Origin: Ophiothrix spiculata
Lineage: Eukaryota > Echinodermata > Ophiuroidea > Amphilepidida > Ophiotrichidae
NCBI GenBank assembly: GCA_000969725.1
Contig: JXSR01S027602.1
Length of the DNA: 35,018 nucleotides
Strand: one strand, 5' to 3'
A program made the position numbers and the translations under genes. How positions within the stretch are numbered: position 1 is the stretch's first letter; every line of letters starts with the position of its first letter. This document shows, one piece after another, positions 21,775-32,298 of this stretch. The notes under the pieces were generated by a model, which saw only the letters and a program-made list of their open reading frames with translations, did no database searches and had not been told where the DNA came from.

Positions 21775-21887
21775 TGTCAATTATAGATATGGTCTATAGA
21801 TCGTGTTTATCTCGATTACCGATATTTATTCGGGTTAACAACAGAGGCGATCTCATTTCGTTTTATACAGCAAGTGATTTGTAATTG
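21775..21887 (+). repeat. 113 bp direct duplication, right copy
   Basis: Partner of 19948-20060. A third, diverged and inverted copy of its core lies at about 33329-33375. Confidence 0.85.
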
Positions 21888-22830
21888 TGACCCGTCATAT
21901 CGAAAGGTACCTTAGTAAATTACGAGAAATGGGCCATTGAAGCTGAGCATAGTCAAAAATCACATCCAAGGCCAAATTTCTAATTTCATCAGAAACATTA
22001 CCTTTTAAGTGTATTCTATCATATTAATCAGGTTCCAACATCTAAAAAATAAGACAAAAGTGTTAAAAAACCAAGATAAAAATCCTCTTTCCATTTAAGT
22101 TTTACTCAGTACAAAAACTTTAAACCCGATTTTCTCAGAACTATAGTTTTTTCAGCTTTTTTCAAAGCAAGTTCATTGTGGTGCGATTCTATAGGCACTA
22201 ACTACTTGTACGTACATTGGTGATCAATATGATAAGAGCAATTAAATGGATTTTCAATTTTAAGTTACCTGCGTCTGTAGCTAAAGTAATGGCAGGTGAA
22301 GTTGTAACGTATCAATTGATTTAAGTTTAATTATTTAAATAGCTTAAATAAAGTCTTGCATAATGTTTGGATGTTGCAATTGAGATTTTCTTGCAAAACA
22401 CTGTGCATGCAAACGGATTGACCCTAATCAGAATTCACATAATTCTAGTTTCAAGTGCAATTTGCATTCCGTGATTTGATCTATGCTTGTTTATCTAACG
22501 TTATCCGGTTCTAAATGGCTTCAAACATGATGCTTTATCAACAATGATCAAAGTCTTGAAGTCAGATAAATAAAAATTGTTTGATCTCTTGACTTCCCTT
22601 GAACGATCCTTGGCCACAGGCGTCACACTTAAAGTTTCACCGATCTATCATGATGGTCAATTAGAGAATTGATGCTAAATATAACGTCTCTAAAGACAAT
22701 TTGATGAATCACAGATCATTTAAATGCTGTCACAAATGAAAAAAGATGCCTTTAGAACTTACTGTCAAAATACGATTACGTTTTAAGGCAGTTACGAAAT
22801 CATGTTTACGAATGAGGAGCTTAGTTAATA
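21775..22830 (-). repeat. Inverted-repeat partner of 32299-33480
   Basis: Read on the minus strand, this stretch is collinear with 32299 onward on the plus strand. Shared landmarks in order are CTAAGCTCCTCATTCGTAAA, the CATTTGTGACAGCATTTAAA segment, ATGATAGATCGG, GATAACGTTAGAT, AAAATCCATTTAATT and GAGATCGCCTCTGTTGTTAA. By eye identity is high near 22540-22740 and lower elsewhere. The match extends past the LINE to 19700-19790, which pairs with about 33420-33480. The homologous tract is therefore over 1 kb long and is interrupted here by the LINE and the hairpins. Confidence 0.8.
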
Positions 22831-23317
22831 AGAGCGTTTTATACATACCTAGGGAGCAAAATAGAGTACCTGACATGTCGTGATCTAAAAGGTTGATGGG
22901 TGTCAGGGTATTCATTGGGGTCTAAGGCAGATACTATCTAATACTATCTTTTATTTTGTTCTCTGAAGCATTATTTATTCCAAAATTAGGTACCTTGAAC
23001 AACGATAAATCAAGAAATCGCATTTTTGAAACTTCATGATTTCAACTAAGACTTGTTTTGCTTAGCCTATATGACCAATATTACAAAACTTACTGGACTC
23101 TAAGTACATCAAGAAAATGTTGGCAATGGTTGTGCAATTCCTCAACTATACACTGTAAGAAAATAACCATAAAATAGAGGTAATGCTGTATTTGAACGTT
23201 ATTTCTTATATCTATATTGTAAGAATCAGTGGCTTTAGGATTGATATTAGAATGATATACGATGTAACTTCATTGTTGTTGGTAAAACCAAGTTTAAGAA
23301 ACCCAAAAGTAGGCACT
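22831..23317. other. Unannotated sequence
   Basis: No gene, TIR or repeat copy was recognised in this stretch. Confidence 0.4.
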
Positions 23318-23324
23318 TTTCCAC

Positions 23325-23410
23325 AAATATTTGGTGTTATGCCATATTCCATTCAATTTCTAACCTGACAGATGTGATTCTAATGGAATATGGCATAGCA
23401 CCAAATATTT
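23325..23410. repeat. Hairpin repeat with 29 bp arms
   Basis: Arms AAATATTTGGTGTTATGCC... (23325-23353) and its inverse (23382-23410) differ at one base. The spacer contains ACAGATGTGATTCT. Related copies follow at 23663-23747 and, as a half copy, at 23748-23800. Confidence 0.85.
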
Positions 23411-23416
23411 TGCACT

Positions 23417-23646
23417 TTTAATAATAATAAAAATAAAATGATTTATAAAGCGCCTTTTACAACGTGGACAAGGCGCTAGGAAGAAAAGAAAAACAAGAAA
23501 TTAAGGGAACAGATGTGATTTCAGAATGTTTTTGAAGGTGTTTAAATTAACAACAGAACGGATACTAATTCCAAAGTTGAGGGCAAGATATGGACAAAGC
23601 ACGATCACCAGCACGTTTCTTGGTACGAGGGACCTCAAAGGAAATC
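23417..23646 (-). pseudogene. L2-like LINE 3' remnant
   Basis: On the minus strand the peptide RAGDRALSISCPQLWN, followed after a stop and frameshift by NLNTFKNILKSHLFP, matches the conserved C-terminal tail of L2/CR1-type LINEs. Downstream are the GGCGCTTTATAAATCATTTT segment and an (ATT)n tail ending at 23417. It is heavily truncated and non-functional. It lies between two copies of the 29 bp-arm hairpin repeat, so it probably inserted into an existing array. It is a different copy, and probably a different subfamily, from 15516-16056. Confidence 0.8.
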
Positions 23647-23662
23647 AAGAAACTTTTCCACA

Positions 23663-23800
23663 AATATTTTGTGTTATCCCATGTTTCATTCTTATTTCAA
23701 ACCCAACAGATGTGATTCTAATGTAATATGGCATAACACCAAATATTTAGTGTTATGCCATATTCCATTCTAATTTTGAACCTGACAGATGTGATTCTTC
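23663..23800. repeat. Further copies of the hairpin repeat
   Basis: A diverged full copy (23663-23747) is followed directly by a half copy (23748-23800). Each carries the ACAGATGTGATTCT spacer motif. Confidence 0.75.
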
Positions 23801-23894
23801 CAAGAAATGACGTTTAAATACATTACATTTATTTTTACGGTTGAACTTGTATTACGGGCAACGTAAAATTACAGATATTTCTAACAGCGTATCA

Positions 23895-23978
23895 GGGTCA
23901 TTCCAATCTCAAATGTCACAAACGTTATCAAAATGTTACATGTTCTTGACCTTCAATTCGAATGAGCTGGAATGACCC
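23895..23978. mobile_element. 84 bp micro-MITE
   Basis: Ends GGGTCATTCCA and TGGAATGACCC are perfect 11 bp inverted repeats, flanked by ATCA on both sides (23891-23894 and 23979-23982). The interior is non-coding. Superfamily uncertain; a Harbinger-like 3 bp TCA target is possible. Confidence 0.72.
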
Positions 23979-23982
23979 ATCA

Positions 23983-24500
23983 GCCAACACTAGAAAAATC
24001 GGCACAGACTGTCGTTTCGACGATGGATGCTCATGAATATTCATGAATTTGATACACAAATTTAAAAAGGCCCATGAACTCATCCAAATAGATCATAATT
24101 CAAAACAATGTTGCATATAGATAAATTTAATGTTGTAAAAACATCCTGAAATCTGAAATAATTAAAATTTTGCGAAATATATATGAACATTTATGTAATT
24201 TCTACAGTGATTTTTTTCATTGAGTGAGGTCAAATTTGGTCCTTGCGTTTTGCCAAAAATCTACGATTGTAGACTTTATATATTTAAGCCATTCGGTCAA
24301 AAGAAAGCAACAACCCTTCTTGAAGTGGTTTGCTAAAAAGTTAGCGGTAGTTCTGGGTAAAACACGCTTCACGTAATAGAATGTGACGCTTGGACCCATG
24401 AGGTCAAATAAGACATCAAATTTCTACGCAAAACCCCATGTAACCCCGGAAACGAACATTTAAGCGGCACTTGCCTATTGCTACAGATATAACGCATCAT
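23983..24500. other. Unannotated AT-rich sequence
   Basis: No gene was recognised. A ~30 bp segment with CACGTAATAGAATGTGAC (about 24369) recurs, slightly changed, near 25082. Confidence 0.4.
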
Positions 24501-24512
24501 TTGTTTATCATC

Positions 24513-24598
24513 ATGCTGTGTGAGTAGTGGTCGGGCTACAAGACTTTTGGTGCGCAAGGTCACAGGTTCGAATCCTGCCGGCGCTTTTATTTTTTTTG
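24513..24598 (+). other. tRNA-like sequence (SINE head or tRNA pseudogene)
   Basis: TGAGTAGTGGTCGGGC (from 24521) resembles an A box and GGTTCGAATCC (24565-24575) is a perfect B box. A T-rich run from 24585 could stop Pol III. The 5' seven bases do not pair with the 3' bases GCCGGCG, so it is not a functional tRNA gene. No clear SINE body follows. Confidence 0.55.
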
Positions 24599-24810
24599 AA
24601 AACAAAGTAGGCCTATTATTTTATTCCATCGTAATTAATTGATTTTCCTCCGATAAATTACTTTTACAAAGGAATTTCGGAAATTCTTTAGATAAACATG
24701 ATAAAATCTGTACAAATCAAGTGTTTCTCTGGCCCGTAAACAAACATGTGTAAACAATATGCACAGTTCGATGTCACCACTCAGTGGATGTCACCAGTCC
24801 AGCTGCTTTC

Positions 24811-24847
24811 CACGTGCATGGTAATGACGTCATATTTGCCTATATAG
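24811..24847 (+). promoter_or_regulatory. E-box / CRE / TATA cluster
   Basis: CACGTG (24811-24816), a perfect palindromic CRE TGACGTCA (24825-24832) and TATATAG (24841-24847) lie in order within 37 bp, with a CAGCTG just upstream. This is promoter-like spacing, but no convincing coding exon follows: the first ATG (24883) opens only a very short frame. Could be chance. Confidence 0.3.
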
Positions 24848-24849
24848 CC

Positions 24850-27106
24850 CCAGAGCTTCAAAAGGTGTGACTTGTCGTTTACGATGTTCAACGTGTTGTC
24901 GGGATAATGTGATGACCGACATCATGTCCCTTACGTATGTCTAATTGTACCCTCGATTTATTTACTGATTTTAAAAGTCTTACAGGAAAGATATTTTTTC
25001 CAAATTTAATGAATGTGATATCTGATATCTTATCTTGCAGTTTGTATTGAACAATATACATAGAATTCGGTAAAACAAGCTGCACGTAATTGAATGTGAC
25101 CTAATGATTTTAAAAAGCCTAAAATTTTTTAAAAAAATGTAATGAAATGAAGAATTTGTATTCCCAACAGTCAAACATAGACTTATCTTATTTAAAAAAC
25201 TCTAAATATTTTAATCCACATCTTCATTTTTTATTTGCATTAACCAACTTGTGATTACAGGGGTTCGAAGTCCGAACTATCCGACAGGTCACGTCAAGAA
25301 AAAATATTGCAACCAAGTTCTTCTAATATTGATCGCCAGAACTAAAAAATAAAATGCTCATTAAGAGCTCATTTGCATAGGATCTAGTACTGACTGGTAA
25401 AGGTCGACTTCAGAGGTTGATTTAAGACCTTCCCACAATACATAGTGACAGCTCAGTGAACATGAATGAACTAATGGAATGTTCAGCGAGCTCAAATTAT
25501 TACTACTGTGCATTTGTATGGGAAAGATGTTAAATTTCACAATAAATCAAACCGTATTATGGTTGTGAAAACTTCAAGCGACCAGAGATTTGTTTTCATA
25601 TTCATAAAGCTTGTAGTGTGACCTTTTTCAAGGTGATTTTAATATACCCATCGCTTCACTAATAAATGTACTGTGCAAGATTTAAATTATGCATATTGCT
25701 GTACATTGCAATGGGAAAGTGATCTCACTGTGGGCTGTTTTGAGCTATTGATTTCAAATTTAGAATGGAATTATTTGACACGATATCACTGACAAACTTA
25801 ATCAGATCACTATTCATAAGCTAGATCGGAGGTATTTGTGTCAGTGTCAACATACCATGTGTAGTTTAATTTTCCTGAGATGATTACGCACAGAAATTAA
25901 GTCATTGTTTCCCATATTGCATTTCATATATCACAAAGTTATAACGCAGTATATGCATGTCAGATGACAAGCAGGTGACGTTCTTTTGCGGTGGGAAGAT
26001 TCATGTAGACATGAGTAAGCTATCACATTTCATAACTAAAGACAGTATTTACTATATCAAACCTATTTACATACAACCTTCTAGCATAGGCGTTGTTTAT
26101 AGGAGTAATTACCATGATTACTATGTTTCATATTTGCCCATGCTTTGTTTTTACGTTCTACCAATGATTCAGTTTTACAAGTAACTCATGAAATTGAAAT
26201 CTAGAGAGTCAAACATAAAATGCCTACTAAATTTTTAAACATTTATCAGAGATTTCTTGTGTTAACACATAACTGCATGAGGTGTCCGGATAAGGTGTTT
26301 TAGAAATTCCCGCTACGTAGTGCACAACGGAGGAATGGTTCAAAGGTTTTGATCGCTTTAAAAGCAATGTTCTTTACATTGGGGCAATCTACATGGAGCG
26401 CAGATCCATGTGCATGCGCATCTCCGAGATCCAGATCTGAGATCCGCATCTCCATAGTCCGCTTTCAAGTACGCACAGTGCTGTACAACAGATCAGGATC
26501 TGACGCCCGTGTAGCCACAAACTACTGCTAGCGGCTTTCGAAGATGCGCTTTCATTTGGATTTGCACATTGTTTATCTTTAAAACTGTACACAATGATAC
26601 ACTAACTCAATACAGTTCATATGAAACAAAAATCAGTTATTCCGTTCAAAATGTCGGCCAGATAACTAATTCGTGTCAAAATTTAATTTTTAATGAACAT
26701 TTCCCGCCGAAAATTTGAAATCTGCTTTCCCAAAGGAATTTTATTATTTGGCTCATAGAAGATAAGTACAGACATAAAAGATAAGTACAGATACAAAACA
26801 ATTGAAAAATATTTATTCGGTTACGATTATATGGACGATACATATATTGAACAGCGCCATCATTTCACCTGTTTATGCTAATTATCTTAAAAATGACACG
26901 ATCGTTTTTAATTTTTAACGCACCAAACGTTTGCCCAACCACTTCCTTGACAACTACATAAATCGGCGGTATTAGCTTATTTTGCGTTTTCGCTACAATC
27001 GCCAAGTATACGGTACATTGATGATTTGCCATAAATAAAATATTGCACAGAGTTCTTAATTCTAGGCTCTTGAGGTTTGACTGAAATACAATGTAGATCA
27101 TGTACG
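24850..27106. other. Unannotated AT-rich sequence
   Basis: No gene or complete mobile element was recognised over about 2.2 kb. A short open frame at 25957-26184 shows no domain. 26391-26455 has local AGATC/CATCTCC direct and inverted repeats. This is the longest stretch of the window without an identifiable repeat. Confidence 0.4.
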
Positions 27107-27109
27107 TAA

Positions 27110-27294
27110 GGGCCGCACCATTAGATTTCAAGGGGGTAGCAGGAAGTTGAGTTCGGGGTGATTTTCTTTTCTTGAAAATACTGTTTTTCTGAGTATTCCA
27201 TGTTCAGGGGGGAATTTTTTTTTCTTCTGCCTGTGGAGGGGGATTTTATTTCTAAAAATGTCCTGCTCCCCCTGGAATTCTAATGGTGCGCCCC
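27110..27294. mobile_element. TAA-flanked MITE, GGGGCGCACC family
   Basis: A 185 bp element with ~38 bp imperfect TIRs. The left end is GGGCCGCACCATTAGATTTC; the right end, read inverted, is GGGGCGCACCATTAGAATTC. TAA lies outside both ends (27107-27109 and 27295-27297). This fits PIF/Harbinger. A second copy is at 31747. Frames across it are repeat artefacts. Confidence 0.88.
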
Positions 27295-27633
27295 TAAGTG
27301 TTGCCGGTTGGTGTGAACTTCCTATCAACCCAACGACACAACAAACCGTTAATGCAATCTTGACGTGATCTCTGACATGAAGTCATTACGTGATGGTATC
27401 CTAGATGTAGGTAAATATAATGGTGAAGACAATGAACAATATAGTACGGAAGATGTTTGGATGTTTATTTTTGCATCAACTGGTTTACCAAAAACTTTGG
27501 CATAAATTCACAAAATGGCGTCATCTAAAATACATCATTACTACAGGTCATTACATACTTTGTCATTTTTCTGAATTGAAAACAACATTCAGAGTGTATA
27601 AAGGCCTCGACTGTCTAGACAATTTTCATCCAA

Positions 27634-28729
27634 CACTGAAAATTTTGTTTCGTCGTTTGACAAATAATAATTTGTCATGAAAATGGTCTAGTATGACAAA
27701 CTATAATTTGTCGTGGAATTCGTCATACAAGTATTGAACGACGAATTATAATTAGTCATGAAAAACGGTCTAGTATGACGAATTTCTCATGACAATTAGT
27801 CATGCTGAAAAATTAGTTTGTCATGGGAAAAAAATAATTTGTCATGCACAAAAATTAATTTGTCATGCAAGAATAATAATTTGTCACTTAATTTGTCAAG
27901 TGACACTAGTTTTTTAAGAGGTTTTGTTTTCGGTAGACTAATTCCATTTAGGTGTGGCTCAATCCATGTGAAATTAACGAGACGAAACACTCAGGTTCTG
28001 CTTGCAGGATTTGCAATGGCTGTCTGGTCTAGTCAATCCAGATGGACCTCGCAAGCGAACGCGAAGCGTGCGCCTACGTCGCTCGCTTGTGGGGTCCATC
28101 TAGATGGACTAGTCTGGTCAGAATCTGATGATGAAGTATGATGAGTAAGCTTAAGCATGAATACGGGAATTCTGAGTCCAGTAGTGTTGTTCTGTCCGAC
28201 TCCGAATCCAATGCGGTCTGGTCGGAATGTGATGATAAGCTAGGCACAAACCTAACCTGGAATTAAAGAGTTGTTTTATCCGAATCGAAAGATGTGTTGT
28301 CGCTAATTGTCCTCCTGTGCAATCGACTCGAGAATAAAACGCCACGCCACTTCTTGAAGGTACGGAAACCCGTCACTATACGATATAATTCGTCATGCAA
28401 ATTCGTCAGCTCTCAGGTATGGTTAGTCGTGCTATAAGAAGTTTGTCAACATAGTTTGTCATGCGTACATTAATTCGTCTTGACCTTAGCTCATGACAAT
28501 GTGCATTTGTCAATTAACGAAAAGTGCATTTGTCAATCGTTCAAACTCGTCCTCCACAGATTGTAATTCGTACAGTTATTAAATTAATTTGTCCTGCATT
28601 TGTTTTCGTTTGTCATGCGCCCGCAAATATCGTCAAGCGACGAATAAGGGGAAATTCACTTGCATGACTAATTTATAACCCCTGTTTGACGACTTTTCCA
28701 CCACCTTTGACGAAATAATGTTTTCAGTG
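27634..28729. mobile_element. TIR element dense in TTTGTCATG motifs
   Basis: Ends CACTGAAAATTTTGTTTCGT and, inverted, CACTGAAAACATTATTTCGT form ~21 bp TIRs with three mismatches. The outer parts (27650-27900 and 28380-28680) repeat (A/T)TTTGTCATG, TTCGTCATG and ATTAGTCATG many times on both strands. The middle holds a GC-richer palindrome at 28020-28119. No transposase is present and no clear target duplication is seen. The terminal CACTG suggests a TA-target MITE, but this is unproven. Confidence 0.65.
28020..28119. repeat. Imperfect palindrome nested in the GTCATG element
   Basis: TGGTCTAGTCAATCCAGATG at the left pairs with CATCTAGATGGACTAGTCTG at the right. Further pairing of GCAAGCGA with TCGCTTG surrounds a CG-rich centre. 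The local base composition differs from the AT-rich surroundings, which suggests a nested insertion. Confidence 0.65.
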
Positions 28730-28979
28730 AAGAGAAAGACCAGATGATATTTTACATCATGAGAATAATTCAGATTGAAAATTCTTGTCATTAGAAAGTT
28801 TGTAATAGTATAAAAGTAGTTGTCTTAAAAATAAAAAAGGATTACCTCTGGTAAGGCACTGGAGCAAAATTGGGGTCAATGTGTTTTGACCTTGACCTTT
28901 AATGACCTTGGAAAACCTTAACTTGATCCTTCTGTCGATATTATAATGTTGACCTCTGATCTTGGTTGACTCTTCAACC

Positions 28980-29250
28980 CAGGGGCGTCGGAAGGAAAAT
29001 GAAAGTGATGCAGCCACTGGTAAAAGTGGTGCGGCCTGTGGCCCATTTGTCTTCAAAATTCAGGAAACAACTAAGACCTACGAGACAGTATCTACTAAAA
29101 CGAATATGTACAATGCTATGTTGTGGTTATCTATGCCAGGACTATAATAAAACGCATCAAATTAAATTAAATTAATCTATTTTTTATTTTTTCTGGCTGA
29201 AAAGTGGTGCGGCCAAAGCCCACATGGCCTACACGGTTCCGACGCCCCTG
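28980..29250. mobile_element. hAT-type MITE with perfect 8 bp TSD
   Basis: Perfect 14 bp TIRs CAGGGGCGTCGGAA / TTCCGACGCCCCTG are flanked by CTTCAACC at 28972-28979 and 29251-29258. An 8 bp target duplication and CAGGGGCG termini are hallmarks of hAT elements. The 271 bp interior has no transposase. A subterminal AGTGGTGCGGCC motif occurs near both ends in direct orientation. The perfect TSD suggests a fairly recent insertion. Confidence 0.93.
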
Positions 29251-29414
29251 CTTCAACCTGACCCCACCAGGACACTCCCCAGGGTGGCAGCTAGAGCTTT
29301 GGCACCATAAAGTTCCAGTTTACAGTGCAGTCAGGCCCCTGACACTTTATCCCCATATACTTCGTAGCCCATTTGATTACTATTTCTCAACGGTCGCTGG
29401 ATAACGTTTCTTCG

Positions 29415-29430
29415 CTGATCACGTGATCAG
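29415..29430. promoter_or_regulatory. 16 bp palindrome with CACGTG E-box
   Basis: CTGATCACGTGATCAG is a perfect palindrome centred on an ATCACGTGAT E-box of the MITF/TFE type. No gene is seen next to it, so function is unknown. Confidence 0.3.
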
Positions 29431-29861
29431 TGGCTCCAATTAACGAGAACACACAAAGACTAATCCTTTTCAAATATCGATAAATCCTGACATCGTCCTT
29501 GGTGTGTGTTACGCTTAATCGGGTACAAGGTGTGCAGCATTCTTCATCGTGTTTTCTCGTTTTTGTCCACATTATTACGTTACACGTTACGTAATTGGGG
29601 TCATGTTTTGAACTCAGTGTCATCTCTGTTACTCTGTGGTACAGTACTATTATTATGCTTATTATTCACACCACAAATTCAAAAATCACAGTGTTCATGA
29701 AGAGCAAGACATATATCGCTTTCAAAACACTAAATGAAATAATGGAATTGATATTCACTAATATGATCAGGCATATGAAGTACAAAGCTACAATAGCGCC
29801 ACATGCAAGTTACAACGAACACAGACATGCAGTGGTTTTGGGAACAAGTCGTAGATAAAAT
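29431..29861. other. Unannotated sequence
   Basis: No gene, RNA or TIR was recognised. Short overlapping open frames on both strands show no domains. Confidence 0.4.
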
Positions 29862-30112
29862 GTGGTGGCTCACCCCGAAAGGGGGGACTTTGCAGATGAT
29901 ATCAATTTTGATTTTATCATTTCATCCGTTAAAACATTTTCTAAGCTTTAAAATGACGCCTTACTTGTTAAAATTGATCAAGGCAATCAAATTTTACAAC
30001 AGAAAATCTGCTGGAAATTCTTATTATTTTCTTTATTTTTTGCTGTCTATTTTCACCAGTTTTTCGAAAAGTGTTCTGTCGCAAAGTTCCCCTTTTCGGG
30101 AAAAGTCATCAC
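29862..30112. mobile_element. MITE with 32 bp imperfect TIRs
   Basis: GTGGTGGCTCACCCCGAAAG at the left pairs with CTTTTCGGGAAAAGTCATCA at the right; about 25 of 32 positions match overall. AAAT flanks both sides and may be a 4 bp target duplication. A related terminus lies at about 14897-14912. No coding capacity. Confidence 0.65.
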
Positions 30113-30154
30113 AAATGTACTATACAGGAACTCACAGATTCTAACTGTACTATT

Positions 30155-30838
30155 AACGCTGCATAGATAGCTTAACGATCAGTTCTGCAGGTCTTGTAAT
30201 GAGTTCCAGTCTTGTAAATACCAAACCTATCAGACTCCATCAACAAATCTTGGCCAATAAAAACACTGGCCATATTGCAAGTGTCTCCCTGACAATGATC
30301 AGCTCGATTACAACACCGCAGGTGTAATGAGTCTTGTCTGGAATGTCTGCTAATTTAGCAAGAAGCACCACGTTTTGTGTGATTGGATATGTGGCCAGAC
30401 AGATACAAGCTGTGGATGCAAACTATCGTGTTAAGCAAACTTGAATACATGTGAACGAACTTAAAATCAAATATCTTGTATATATAACGCTGCAGAGATA
30501 GCTTAACGATCAGTTCTGAAGGTATTGTAATGAGTTCCATAATTCCAGTCTTCTAAATACCAAACCTATCAGACTCTATCAACAAATCTGGGCCAATAAA
30601 AACACTGGCCATATTGCAAGTGTCTCCCTGACAATGATCAGCTCGATTACAACACCGCAGGTGTAATGGGTCTTGTGACTGGTCTTGTCTGGAATGTCTG
30701 CTAATTTAGCAAGAAGCACCAAGTTTTGTGTGATTTAATATGTGGCCAGACAGATGCAAGCTGTGGATGCAAACATCGTGTTGAACATGTTGAGCAAACT
30801 TCAATACATGTGAACGAACTTCTACATCAAACATCTTG
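30155..30838 (+). repeat. Tandem duplication of a ~330-350 bp unit
   Basis: Units 30155-30478 and 30485-30838 both start AACGCTGCAKAGATAGCTTA and end in ATACATGTGAACGAACTT followed by ATCTTG. Each carries a ~140 bp piece also present in units A (about 2588), B (about 5636) and C (about 11510), with GACAATGATCAGCTCGATTA as a landmark. The flanks differ from those units, so this piece was carried here separately. Confidence 0.88.
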
Positions 30839-30903
30839 ACGATTCTTTCAGTATACCATCTCGTAATGAGTGTATGTCAGAGACCCGTCAAGATTGAATT
30901 TAA

Positions 30904-31049
30904 AGGCCATGTCATACGTCACCGTACCCTGCGAATAACGTACTAACAACGTTTACTGGTTTGGTAATCGATTACATGTATTTCAATGACCGAACCAGTG
31001 TACGTTATTAGTTCGTTATTCGTACGTTTCGTGATGTGTGACAGAGCCC
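30904..31049. mobile_element. TAA-flanked palindromic MITE (Harbinger-like)
   Basis: A 146 bp element whose halves are imperfect inverted repeats nearly to the centre. The left reads GGCCATGTCATACGTCAC...GCGAATAACG and the right, inverted, GGGCTCTGTCACACATCACG...CGAATAACG, then CACTGGTT-type pairing. TAA occurs at 30901-30903 and 31050-31052. The fit is to PIF/Harbinger-type MITEs. Confidence 0.8.
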
Positions 31050-31052
31050 TAA

Positions 31053-31743
31053 TGGTTTATTTTGTCCTTATGCCAAGTTTACGCTAACCATGAACCTCAA
31101 CACTAACGTGGCGAATGAAGGAGTTGTCGATCTACGATGTCTAATGTGCCTCATCTTCGTTTCTTGTCTTGTAATAAATCCCACATCAAGACCCTACACT
31201 GGATACCTAAAGGTGGGATCCCGGATGGGATGGGCTTGTGAATAGATAGACGTATAGACGTACCGCAATATTGTGTGCAAAGCGTATACGTCGATCCAAC
31301 CGGAAATTAATCTTTACCAAAATTTAATCCCACAATGCACTGCAAAGAGATAGCCGTATCATAGACGTACCGCAATAATATTCACACATTTGTGTGCGAG
31401 ATTTAGAAGATGAAAATACTAAAATTAAGCTGAGCGAGCTGAATATGGTATACTTATTTTATTGTAAGTCTTGAAAGTATTTAATATGAAATACAATACG
31501 GGATGCTATGGAGCAAATATCTGTGCGTAATCATCTCAGAAAATTAGAGTTACACATGGCATATTGACATTGACATAAATAACTTCGTGTCTACACTTAT
31601 GAATTCTGACCTGTTTAGATTTGTTGGCGAAATATCCTGCAATGTTGAGATGACCTGTATAGCTGATATATCTAGAAATCTTTGGCCAAATAAAAGCCAA
31701 TATGTTTTTGGATATGTGCTTTGAACAAAAGCATATTCAGGGC
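31053..31743. other. Unannotated sequence
   Basis: No gene was recognised. A short direct repeat ATAGACGTACCGCAATA occurs at about 31255 and 31363. Confidence 0.4.
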
Positions 31744-31746
31744 TAA

Positions 31747-31895
31747 GGGGCGCACCATTAGATTTCCAGGGGGGAGCAGGAAGTTTTTTGGAAAAAACAA
31801 ATCTACCTCCACAGGCCATAGGAAAAAAATTCCCCCTGAACATGGAATAGGCAGAAAAACAGTAATTTCAAGGGGAAAAAATTGTTTCCCGATAA
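31747..31895 (+). mobile_element. GGGGCGCACC-family MITE, right end lost
   Basis: Begins TAA|GGGGCGCACCATTAGATTTC and aligns with the inverse of the 27110-27294 element through CCCCCTGAACATGGAATA and CAGAAAAACAGTA. The last ~40 bp, including the second TIR, is missing. The open frames here, on both strands, are repeat artefacts. Confidence 0.8.
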
Positions 31896-32298
31896 AAAAA
31901 ATCATGCGTTTTTTCAATAAAAAAACACCTTAGAAGAATTTTTTTTTCGTAAAAATCTTCAAAAAAATGTTTCAAGTAATCGAAATCGAGAATTTCTCGA
32001 ATTCTTTTTCCACATTTTTTTTCATTATCTGATTTTTGTTCCAAGTAGGCCCAACAAAAACAAATCTTTCATAAGGAAGTGATTTTTATGCTTTTTTGCC
32101 AGTCCTTTAAAGTTGAAACAGAAGTGGTAATTTGTAATTTGTATCATGTTTTAAGAAAGTGATTCCCTTAGTTACTAATCTTTGTTTAGAATGTTATATA
32201 CTTTGTAAAGAATAAGTAACATTCTAGGGAAAAAAGGATTTAGTAGAAAAACGTGTTTTTCTCCTAAGAACAATCTGCTGACTTACCGCATTTTGTAC
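31896..32298. other. Unannotated A/T-run-rich sequence
   Basis: Poly-A and poly-T runs only; no gene or repeat copy was recognised. Confidence 0.4.

Noticed and set aside
19948-21887. The 113 bp duplication as an ordinary LINE target duplication
   Set aside because: It is far longer than usual and entangled with an inverted copy, so simple target-primed integration does not explain it.
24513-24598. Functional tRNA gene
   Set aside because: A and B boxes are present, but the acceptor ends do not pair and the arms are poorly formed.
25957-26184. 75-codon plus-strand frame as a small gene
   Set aside because: No domain, no signal sequence, no second copy and no promoter or splice evidence; it is of chance length for AT-rich DNA.
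28757-29056. 99-codon minus-strand frame as a gene
   Set aside because: It runs into the hAT MITE, its N-terminal part comes from the TIR region, and no domain is visible.
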